NCBI GenBank assembly: GCA_036346355.1
Contig: CM070590.1
Location: forward strand, 42,317,749-42,381,748
DNA: 64,000 nucleotides
Source of the DNA: Rhipidocladum racemiflorum
Lineage: Eukaryota; Streptophyta; Magnoliopsida; Poales; Poaceae
Direction of reading: 5' to 3'
Made by a program: the position numbers and the translations under genes. Under the pieces are notes generated by a model, which worked only from the letters and a program-made list of their open reading frames with translations, had not been told where the DNA came from and did no database searches. This document shows, piece after piece, positions 23,714 to 32,745 of this stretch; positions within the stretch are counted from its first letter, which is position 1; the number at the start of each line of letters is the position of its first letter.

Positions 23714-25602
23714 CCTCTATTCTTCTTACTTGGCCTCTCGCAGCTCTTGTGCTCTAAGGCGCTAGAGCCGACATCTCCAAGATTTTGTCAACCCAAAGAG
23801 ACACCACTGTGGCCTAGGCTCTATCGGTTGGCAGACCTTTCCGACCAATCCTACTGCATCAGCTTCTTTATCTTCTCCCTTAGCCTGCTTATGGATTGAT
23901 TCAGGGATCTTGTTTTGGATTGGCTCTTTTGGATTCTCTGGTTTAGCCGATTGACTAGCCTCGCCTTCTGACTATCCTTGCACTAAGTGATTTGGCCTGG
24001 AGATCCTTTCATTGACCGATCTTCTTTTACTCCTTTGATCGGTTGATTTTGATCCCACGGCCTTATGCTCTTCTTCTGGACGTCTTTGTGCTCGGATTGG
24101 CCTTCTGTGACTTTCTGAGTGTTGATCGAAGTGTAGTTCCGGTGTTGGCCTTGCGAGGACTGGCGCATGTTCTTGGTTCTGCCCTGGGTAGTGCTGCATC
24201 AAACAAACATAAGAGGATCGCATCACCAACCCACGTTCCCAGCAGAACTGCTAGAAACGGCATCGTTCATGGGCCCTCTCGGTGGCTGCCAGTTGGTACA
24301 CTCTCGCCGGTGCCCGTTGGGATCTACTGTGTGGCTTTTAACTTCTCCACCCATATTTGGCCAACAACTGAGTAAAAGTCAGTTTAGCCTTCTGAATTGG
24401 CTTCCTTGGCGGTACCGGCATTTTGGCTTTATACCATTTGCTGATTTTGGGCTTTCCTCTCACCTTGATTGTCCTGGAGTGTTTCCCTTCTTGATTGGCT
24501 TTGGTCTGAATTGATCCAATCATGATTTGTACCATTTTCTCATCACTTATTACTCTTTTGTCAGTTTTGGCAGTCGAAAAGGAAAGTGACTTAACCTCGT
24601 CCTATACTACCCCTTTCCCTTTAGATGAGCAACTGACCATATTGACTAGAAAAGGATTAGTGTCCACCTGCAGAGTTTGTTCTTCTGCAAACTTTAGCCA
24701 TCCATCCATAATGGCTGACTGTACCTGCTGACAGAAAATATTGCAATCGTTAGTGTTGTGTGAGAAGGAATTGTGCCACTTATAGTACCTGCATCTTTTG
24801 AGTTTGTAAGAAGATGGTATGACGTGTCCCTCAGGCAGCCATACTAACTTTTCATGCAATAACATATCAAAGATGCGATCGTATTTGGTTACATCGAATG
24901 AGTAGTTAAATTCCGACTTGGATTTAGTTGGTTTGAGACAGTAGCATACTAAGGGCTTTTTATTGCCTTTAACCCACTCGGCCATGTTGATATCAGTCTC
25001 TTCTTCCTCGGTTGACCCATCTAACTCATATTCTCGACCACTGGCTTTAAGCCCTGAGTGTTTTGTCCGATCAAAAAGACTGGGTACATGGGTAGAGGAT
25101 GCGACGGCTCGAAAAGAGAACCGGCCGTTACGTGCTCCTGTGCTACTTCTTTCACGCTATTAGATATCAACGGCCTAAGTGTAGTTACTAGGGCCGATGA
25201 TTGGTTTAGCAATGCACAACTTATGGATTGATTAATCATATTCGATAATTCTGCAAGGGCTGGCAAATTTCGGCTCACCGTGGTTTTTTCGGTGGTGTTG
25301 GAGGTAGCCATGCTGACGGAGATGATTGTTGGTAGCGCTGCCTTCTGTGTGATGCCGCATCGTGTCTTATGGTAACAGCTTAGCATCTTCCGCTCGAAGG
25401 CTGCCTTCTGGTCTTCAATCTCTTTATGCTGCTCTGGTGTCAAATCGGCCATAGTTGGCACGATTATCGCATCGGAGTTGATGTCATTAGCTGTTGCGGA
25501 CTTTCCTGTTGACATCATATTGGCTTCATCGTGTCCCACTGGACGTTCTAATGGTGTGTTGACACAAAAAAAACTTGACGAAGGGTTAATCGCCACCAAC
25601 AC
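23714..25602 (-). pseudogene. Element G gag (Ty3/gypsy), 5' part
   Basis: On the minus strand, 25602-25021 encodes a gag N-terminal region (TPEQHKEIEDQKAAFERKML, then a Ser/Asn-rich linker). 24985-24602 carries the core FDVTKYDRIFDMLL and the Cys-His motif YYKWHNSFSHNTNDCN typical of gag in a group of grass gypsy elements. 24535-24338 carries KPIQKAKLTFTQLLAKYG. The pieces lie in different frames, so the gene is broken by small indels. Pol is not seen because element E interrupts G at 23713. Gag forms the virus-like particle. Family assignment is to Ty3/gypsy only; the lineage is uncertain. Confidence 0.65.
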
Positions 25603-25655
25603 ACGAGAACATCGGGTTCAATTCTGGTTCACAACCGTGCTAGCCAATTTGATCC

Positions 25656-26141
25656 TGCTATCGGCAAGAGGAATGAGCCCCCAAGCAAATCGACCAAAAG
25701 AATCAATATGGGGCTTGATGGCGAGCGGATTTGATTGATTTGAAGCAAACCAACATAGATCAGGGTAACTATTAGATCTAACCAACTATATGAGTCGATT
25801 AGATGGGGGTAAAGGCTAATTGTCCCGAAAAAGGCAATGCACAGCAAGATCGGAGAGAAAGCAGGAGCTGGCAGAGCATAATGCAGCGAAGATCAATAAT
25901 CGAAGATGTGCAACTATATTGATCAGAGTGTATTACAGGAAAAGATTACAAACTAAGTGTCTACTCCTAATGCAAAGAAAAAGAAAGGTATAGATTGTTT
26001 TGATGTTTGTGTGTGTATTTTCGACATAGCCCATTGTACTCCTTTTATAGCCCTTGAGCCTGATCGTCTCTGTCTCTGTCTCGTCATCCGCTCATATCGG
26101 CTTCAAACTCTACTTTCCATCTTGAGCTCGGTCTGCGCGCA
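25656..26141 (-). repeat. Probable LTR of element G
   Basis: Upstream of G gag, a TATA box (CTATAAAAGG on the minus strand, + strand 26041-26050) marks a promoter. The left end is set at 25656 (TGCTATCGG on the + strand), next to a possible primer site TTGGCTAGCACGG on the minus strand. The right end near 26141 is a guess based on the change of sequence character and a TG start. Both borders are uncertain. Confidence 0.35.
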
Positions 26142-26575
26142 TCGTAGACCGAGAGGTGCTGATGGGGCCTAACGGGGCAGGCGTCCCGGCATGAAGTCGA
26201 GCCGCATCAACAAGCCCAGCCAGGTCGCCACCAGGTCGTCTCCTGCGAGTCCCACCGAATGGTGATCTAGGAGAAGACGGACAACGTGTAAATTCTGGGC
26301 CGGGGTGGCTGCTTCTAGGTCCTGTTGCCGCCGGACCGGGCATCCCTGCAAGGCCAGGGGGACGCCTCCGCCTCCCTGTGGGGGTGGCTTGAGATGGCTT
26401 CCCGCCTGACGAGAGCGCCGGGACGTACCTTGAATGCTGTCTACCCTCACCGCCTCCTGATGCTGCGAGTGCGAACCCACCATCACTAGACAAGCGGAGC
26501 TGTTTATCTGAAGCCCTGCATCGATAAGGAAGATGTCGGGTGAACCAACCACTAGCGCCCTACCTGGCGTGCCCC
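26142..26575 (-). pseudogene. Tat-type leader and gag start, downstream of Tat LTR
   Basis: Reading the minus strand leftward from the LTR end at 26576, GGGGCACGCCAGGTAGGGCGC comes first. It resembles the primer-site and leader sequence seen after LTRs of grass Tat-type elements. Open frames of 127 residues (26552-26169 and 26493-26110) follow with a Pro/Gly/Arg-rich composition. I cannot place a motif in them. If this is the gag start, the LTR at 26576-27292 has internal sequence on both sides. Confidence 0.4.
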
Positions 26576-27292
26576 TGTCGGCATTTTTTACTGGCAGGAA
26601 CCCCTGAAAGAGGTGGTTTTTGGTTCAGTAGGGGCGCATCTTCGCGGTGGTCAGCCCTGAGCATTCGGTCCTAGGACCCTGGGGCTGAAGAACACAAGAA
26701 CACAGCCAACACTCCGTGTTTTACCCAGGTTCGGGCCCCCGGGGTGGGTAACAGCCCTACGTCCTGCTTATCTCTTTGTTGTCTCAGTGGTGGAGAATAA
26801 TACAATGCTTCTTGCCGTGTTCGCCCTCCTCCCCCTGCCCCATGCACCCGAGTCTCCCTTATATAGGCTGGGTCGCTGGGGTAGGTAGGATGACGTCATG
26901 CTGACCTGTACATCATAATTACAATGTTTGCTTTTGTCTTATCCTTCGCCTAATACTTTGCACGGCCGCCCGCTCCCCCCCCACTTTGCTTAGGGAAGGC
27001 GCGGGGAACCAGTGGGCAGGCCACCTTTACATTAAATGGCCCTGACACGGCGTGTCAGGCTTGGGGGGAGGCTTCATGGCGAAGCCTCCAGTTTCACTTT
27101 CTGGTTGCCCGTTCCTTCGCTTGATAGCCTAGTCGCTCGGATGGTCGCCGAACTGATCGCCCTCTTGGTCGCCGATCTGATCACTCTCCTGGTCGCCATA
27201 TGGGTTGGAGTCCGCCGGACAGGGGTTTGGCTGCCGGGCTACTTTTTCCTATACTGGGCGAAGGGGATACCTCGGTGTTGGATACGCTGACA
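26576..27292 (-). repeat. Tat-type LTR
   Basis: 717-bp LTR on the minus strand: starts TGTCAGCGTATCC at 27292, directly after a polypurine tract, and ends ATGCCGACA at 26576. It contains a GGCTATATAAGG-like element (+ strand 26858-26868, CTTATATAGGC), a credible TATA box. The polypurine tract to the right shows that the Tat element to the right ends here. The left side looks like the leader of a further copy. Confidence 0.65.
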
Positions 27293-27307
27293 GTAGCCCC
27301 CGGGTCC
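27293..27307 (-). other. Tat polypurine tract
   Basis: GTAGCCCCCGGGTCC on the + strand, i.e. GGACCCGGGGGCTAC on the element strand, directly before the LTR start TGTCAGCG. A G-rich tract of this kind precedes the 3' LTR in Tat-type elements. Confidence 0.65.
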
Positions 27308-27569
27308 ATCTCGAAACGTGCGTCAGTTCGTGTTTCATACCTCATTAAACACTGCTGTGTTCCGGGATAGAACTCGTTCCTCAAGGTATCCCAACCGCCT
27401 TTCAACTCCCGTCGCTTCGCCTTGGGGATACGAAGCGTCGTGCCCTTTTGCCGCTATTGCAAACCGTTAGAACGTTGGGTATAAGTACTCTAGTATCCTT
27501 GTACCTAGTGATCTTACACTTCCTCGAAGCCTCGTGCTCATTTCCTCCTGCTTCTTTGCCCTAGCTCCC

Positions 27570-28591
27570 ATGGCGCAGCCTCTTCCAGCTTCCGCCGTCG
27601 AGGCGGACAGATTGTCCACCCTCTCAAAGATCGCGACGGATGGGGCCGTACAACTATGACGCAGGACCGTCACGCCGCGGTGTCGACCCGGGGAGATTAT
27701 TGTCTTCGGGTCGGCATTGCAGGCGGGGTTGGTCTTGTGTTTTTTGGAGTTCTTCTTCACTGTCCTCCATTACTACGGCATCCACCATCTTCATCTCTCC
27801 CCCAACTCCATCATCTACCTCGCCATGTTTGCACACCTGTGTGAGATGTTTGTGGGGTTAAAACCCAACCTTCTGCTCCTCCGCTACTTCTCCACCCTCC
27901 GAGGCGCCGTCGACGGCGAGGTCACGGGAAGCTGTCACCTCCGCCATCATGACGGGTAGGCTCCACGCTCCATCCCCTTCCAGCCAAAGTCTAATTGGAA
28001 GACGTGGCAGAGCGATTGGTTGTACGCCGGTGACGACAGCGGGAATGACTCCCTCACGCTGCCCTCAACGCCGATAGTACTAAATGACAACTGGGCTCGA
28101 CGGTTGAGGATTCAGCAGAGCTTCTGGCGATAGTGACCCGCATTCAGCATTTGTGGGACGCCGACCTTACTGGAGTGATGGTTGTCCAAGATTTCATGTC
28201 CCGGAGGATCAGCCCTCTCCATCACCGTGCTCGCCTGGCGTGGCAGTACACGGGGGACGACGATATGACCCGGTGATTCCCCGGTCGTAAGTTTTTCGAC
28301 CTTTCGCTGTTCTTTTACTTTTCTTTGTGATCGCCACCTTCTGAGGTTTACTCTTCTCCCTTTTGGTTCCCAGGGGATGGGAACTTGACCGGTCCTGCCA
28401 TCATCCGGCGGGTGAGCGGTGCCGCCGGGCGGTATGGACGCCCGGCCTCCGTCCAGCCACTTTGCAACATGGAGTCCACCTAGAGGCTCCAGATCATTCC
28501 CATGTTCCCTCCAATAGACTCCATTGGCCTTGCAATGGCGCCGCCCCGGGGCCCCTTAGTGATAAGGGATACGTTCGCCGCCGATGATCGT
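27570..28591 (+). pseudogene. Tat antisense ORF ('gypsy-type transposon' family), first part
   Basis: ATG at 27570 (MAQPLPASAVEADRLSTLSK), then in shifting frames a hydrophobic stretch (VLHYYGIHHLHLSPNSIIYLAMFAHLC, split here as YYGIHHLHLSPN and IYLAMFAHLCEMF), GLKPNLLLLRYF, WQSDWLYAGDD and ISPLHHRARLAWQYTG. These are marks of a grass protein family often annotated as putative gypsy-type transposon (Pfam PF04195, Transposase_28). In Tat elements it lies between integrase and the 3' LTR on the opposite strand, as here. Several stops and frameshifts break it. Gypsy B cuts it at 28591. Function unknown. Confidence 0.6.
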
Positions 28592-29300
28592 CTACCTGAT
28601 TTCTTCTCCTCCCCATTTGCTCCCCACTTCTTGGTGCGTCCCTCCTCCACCCAAACCTTGTCTCCGGTGACTCCCCACCGGCCAGCGTCCTCCCGTGCTT
28701 CTCCCCGGTGACTTCCCCCACATTGGTGTCCTCAAGCTCTTCCCCAAGCCGGTGTCCTCCTTCCCCTACGTGATTTCCCTCCATCTCCTCCCTCCTCCTT
28801 GAAGGTAAGGTCTCATCTCGGAGTTGGGTCCTAAGTTCTTGGGTTCTAGGAGCTTTTGGAGGCTAGGTTTAGTAGATTGGGGTTTTGGGGTAACTTTGGG
28901 GGTGTTAGGGTTTTGGTGGGTGGTTAGATTTGAGGTGGTTTTGGCAATGTAAGGTGTAGGGTGAGAGATCGGGGGTAGATGATGCCATTCTAAGCGTCGG
29001 ATTTCGTTTCGGCCATGAGCCACCCAAATGTGTCTCGTTCCGTCATGGTTTGAGCTAGCTCGGAGCTTCTCCGGCTTGGCCGCGTGTAGAAAAGTGGTAT
29101 ATCGGGTTCTCGCGGTGCCGTAGAACTTGGCGGCACCCCGTTCCCTAGTGTTAGTGGGCGACATGCTTTATGTCCGGAGTGTCCGGACAAGTCGCCCGGA
29201 GTGTTCGGCTTATCCGGACTATCCGGAGTAAGTATCTGGACTATCCGGGTTTGGCTGGTCTGTTTGTTGGGGGAATTGCATTGTATTTCATTTCGTTTGC

Positions 29301-29424
29301 ATGGCATGCATCTTACTTATGCATTGTACTCATGTAGAGAACGAGACAGCGGTGGCTGACGTGACCGTGGTCGAGGGGACTGCCGAAGAGCAAGTCATGG
29401 TTGATCCGCAAGCAAAACCACAAG
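29301..29424 (+). CDS. Gypsy B LTR small acidic frame, exon 1 (hypothetical)
   Basis: The frame starts at ATG 29301 (MACILLMHCTHV) and runs through an acidic part (VVEGTAEEQ) to CAAG|GCAAGC at 29424, again in phase 1. Unspliced it ends at 29507. In the 3' LTR the same 68-residue frame is open at 40539-40745. Its layout (hydrophobic start, V-x-E-G acidic core, then G-K at the donor) resembles that of the Tekay LTR frame, though the sequence similarity is weak. Spliced, it would continue at 30489 to a TAG at 30557. No known family. Confidence 0.4.
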
Positions 29425-30488
29425 GCAAGCACCTAAGCATATTCAACCCTAGTTGTAATTCTATTTTTGTGAATGAACTGCTTATTGGATGTTTAAGTAT
29501 GCATTAGGAGTTTAATTGTGGGAATGGTACTAGATCCTAATGGTTGCACATACACTCCTTCGTACTTGATGAACACCTTCCTTGGAGCCAATATGGGTAA
29601 TTATATTGTGTCCATGCTTAGTCTGCTTAGGTGTCAGGTATGGGCCAAGTGGTGGATGGTTCCGCCGCTTGTGAATTTTTACTTCAAAATCAATTGGTTG
29701 TAATGGTTATGGTTACGAGGAGAAATGGAAATTGAAATGAGACCGAGCGAGAGGTTGGTTCACTTGGGTGTGGAGACTCAAGTGTGGTAGTGTCACCTTT
29801 GTCGATTGAGGACCGATCCGTTGTTTGCCCTTTGATCGAGCACACCTTGTCAGTCGCATGCCGGAATGGGATGGTAAAGCTATTCTTTCATCACATGCCA
29901 TTCGATCGGGCATGCCCTGATGCGGTTGGGCGTGGTTGAGGGCGAGGCTTAGGCCGACTCTCGAGGGCCAAGCCGGGCTTGGGCCGCTCGAGGGGGTGCT
30001 AGGTGCTCGGACCGCTTGAAGATGTCCCCAACGGGTTGGTATGGATGGGAGGAGGGTTGACATGAGGTTCTTTGTGGCACATGTCGTGCAATTGATGATC
30101 CCCTGCAGGTTGAATAAGCGATTCGAATTGCCGCGCTCTCAAATATGAGCACGCTTGATCTTAGCACACTTCAACGTAGTATGAACTTGAACTAAATGAT
30201 GGTTGGTTGTGGTGGTGGTACTTGTGTACATTGATACTTGTCTTACTTTAACTGCAAAGTTTCAAAGTTCACTTTAGTAATAGGTGCTGTTCATAAGTGC
30301 TATAAAAGTTGTGAAAATGGAGTAGTGGTTTGAAATTAAACAACAAAGTTAAGCTTCTCCGCACTTGTACCTTAAGATCGATTCCTTGCTACATCCAGAT
30401 GCATACTCTTTCGAGTCGGTCATATAAGGACCACGGGTAAGTCTTGTGAGTACCTTCTGTACTCATGCTTTTGCTTTGTGGTTTTCAG
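29425..30488 (+). other. Candidate GC-AG intron in Gypsy B 5' LTR
   Basis: Donor CAAG|GCAAGC, acceptor TGGTTTTCAG|GTGAGG; 1064 bp. The 3' LTR has the same pair at 40663-41726, also 1064 bp. Confidence 0.45.
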
Positions 30489-31159
30489 GTGAGGATCTAG
30501 ACGGATGTGAGTTCTGTCTCAGATCGCTTCTCGGTGACTCCAAGGCGGGCACCGAGTAGAGGCTACCTTCGTCGTCGCACACGCCCGGGAGTGTTCAGAG
30601 GCAGGACAGTTCCGGAGATGCATTGCTTTTGGGTTTTAGTTTGATAGTTGTATGTCCTTTTGTTGTATAGTTAGTTTCAAACTATGTCCTTTCTGTCCTT
30701 GGATACTTGGTTTCTTATGTAGTGAACACTTGATGAATGTGGTTACTCGCCTCATATTTGTGTTGTTGTTTTTGTATTCGTTGGCCTTTGTTCTTGTTGT
30801 GCTGGTTGTGGTCGTGGGGTGTTGTCTTTGTGCCGTGGTGGCCTCGTTGTGTTGGTTATTCTTGCTTCCGCATGCGCGTTTGGTTGTGGGGTTTCCGAGT
30901 TTGTTGCCCCTTTATGCAAATTGAATTGATATGGCATTGGAAACCGGTATGCGGGGATCCTGGGCAAGTTTTGGGTCGCATACCGGGGGAATACTGAGAT
31001 TTTTGTCGAGTTATTCGAAGGGTTACAACGTTGTCTCAATTGGGCTTGGGTTCTGACACTGCGAGCGCTTTCGGCGATCCGTAGTTAGCCTCCAAATCCG
31101 ATTAGGATGACTAAACTTTCAAATAACCCGAGGATGGTCTGGGCGGCTCCTCACAGGGC

Positions 31160-31171
31160 TGGTATCAGAGC
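31160..31171 (+). other. Gypsy B primer-binding site (tRNA-Met)
   Basis: TGGTATCAGAGC four bases inside the 5' LTR end; perfect complement of the initiator tRNA-Met 3' end. Confidence 0.9.
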
Positions 31172-31507
31172 AAGGTGCATGAAGACGAACCCGAAACTTG
31201 ACGACCACTTAGGGAATTGATTAGGACTGTCATCATGCATTAGGTAGAAGTTAGTGCTTATATCCCACCCTATGTATATATATATGGTGAGTGAGGGAAC
31301 ACGTTGGAATCGTGCATTTCATGTCATGTCATGCATGTGCCATGCCATATGCATTATGAGCTGTATTTTGGGGTGTGTTAGACTTGTTGGACTCCAGTGC
31401 GGGGTGCTACAGTCTGACTTGGGTCTAGTTCGCGGGTTTATCAAATTTAAGACCTATCCCCTCCATGTGGGCCTGACTCTTGTTGTCTGACTTTGGTTGA
31501 CGACAGA

Positions 31508-32745
31508 ATGAGGACCCGCGGTGGTATGGGAGGTGACGATGGCGCTGGGTGATCGCAGCCTGGCGGTAGTGATCCACCTCCTCCTCCTTACCTGCTGGAT
31601 GTATTGCTGCGCTCAGAGCAGAAACAGCAGACTACCAACAGGATCTTGGAGATGTTGGTCCAGAATCAGGCTGCTCCAGGTGGCCACGGTGAAGGGCAAG
31701 GCTGACCCAATGGCTACCTGGATTTCCTACACACTCAGCCGCCGACCTTCTTTCAGGCCAGTGACCCATTAGAGGCTGACGACTGGCTGTGCACTATGGA
31801 GCAGAAGTTTGCTCTTATCCACTGTGAGGATCTTCAGAAGGCAACTTTCGCGGCACAGCAGCTTCAGTGTCCCGTCGGTGCTTGGTGGGCCAACTTCCTA
31901 GTCATGCAGCCTGCCGGTCACCAGGTGACATGGGCAGAGTTTCGTGAGGCTTTTCAGGCTTATCACATCCTGAAAAGGACTCATGGACATTAAGAAGCAG
32001 CAGTTTCTTGCCCTCAAGCAGTTGAGCAAGTCAGTGATGGACTACTCACGGGAGTTCAATTACTTGGCTCAGTATGCGCCGGAGGAAGTCGATACCGATC
32101 AGAAGAAGCAGAATCAGTTTATGAACGGGCTGACCGCCAAGATGCAAGATAAGCTCTCTGTTTGTGATTTCCTAGACTTCAATGCCTTGGTGAGTCGGGC
32201 GATCACTGTAGAGCACAAGATGAGGAACCATCAGGAGGAGAAGAAGTGGAAGAGGATAGCACAGTTCTCAGCGGGTGGTAGTTCAGAGCGGACCCGGACT
32301 ATCCCTCTTCCACCACCGAGGGCCCCTATCCCTGCGCCTCCCCTACCAGCTAGGATGGCCAGGCCTCCTGTCGCCGCTCCTCGACTTCCACAGCCAGAGC
32401 CCGAAGTGCGAGTGGTGACGAATTCTGGACCGGGCCCCTGCTACAACTGCGGGCGTGCGGGGCATTTCATTCGCAATTGTCCCTTTCCAAGGAGGGTCAA
32501 CAATTCCAACGCCCCGAGACCTCAAGGCACGACTGCACCACCTCCACTTCCTACGTCGAACCGTGGCCGCATCAACTACGTTGATGCTGAGGCGATTCCC
32601 GAGGGCGCCACCGTGCTGACTAGTACGTTATGCATTGAGGGATATGCTGCTAGGGTGTTATTTGACTCGGGGGCTTCCCATTCCTTCATTAGCAAATATT
32701 TTGTCATGCAACATCAGACGAAAGTGAGTTGTGGCCGTACCTCGT
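31508..32745 (+). pseudogene. Gypsy B gag and protease start
   Basis: Gag begins MRTRGG at 31508. The capsid core reads EADDWLCTMEQKF (about 31771), then AWWANFLVMQPAG and FREAFQAYHI. A frameshift at about 31965 (expected CCTGAAGG, read CTGAAAAGG) separates it from an open 270-codon stretch, 31983-32795. That stretch holds MDIKKQQFLALKQ, a Pro-rich linker, the zinc knuckle CYNCGRAGHFIRNC (32440-32481) and the protease active site LFDSGASHSFIS (32658-32693). Early stops at about 31550 and 31702 fall in gag. Codons beyond 32745 belong to the inserted LTR. Gag and protease would assemble and mature the particle. Confidence 0.8.
32741..32745 (+). other. Target site duplication of the solo LTR (left copy)
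   Basis: CTCGT directly before the LTR; repeated at 36254-36258 directly after it. A perfect 5-bp duplication, usual for Ty3/gypsy integration. Confidence 0.9.

Larger units (their letters stand above)
28592..31155 (+). repeat. Gypsy B 5' LTR, U3-truncated
   Basis: Aligns with 39831-42391 of the 3' LTR. Homology starts abruptly at about 28592, just downstream of the TATA box and of the CCGG-rich array of the complete LTR. The copy therefore lacks its own promoter. It keeps the small acidic reading frame (29301-29507) and the candidate GC-AG intron (29425-30488), and ends CCTCACA at 31155. Confidence 0.85.

Noticed and set aside
27570..28591. DNA transposon transposase at the 'Transposase_28' type sequence
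   Set aside because: It lies opposite to Tat pol between integrase and the 3' LTR, the usual place of an antisense ORF in Tat elements. No terminal inverted repeats or DDE motif are seen.
31272..31284. TA microsatellite near the Gypsy B primer site
   Set aside because: Only about six TA units; too short to be of note.
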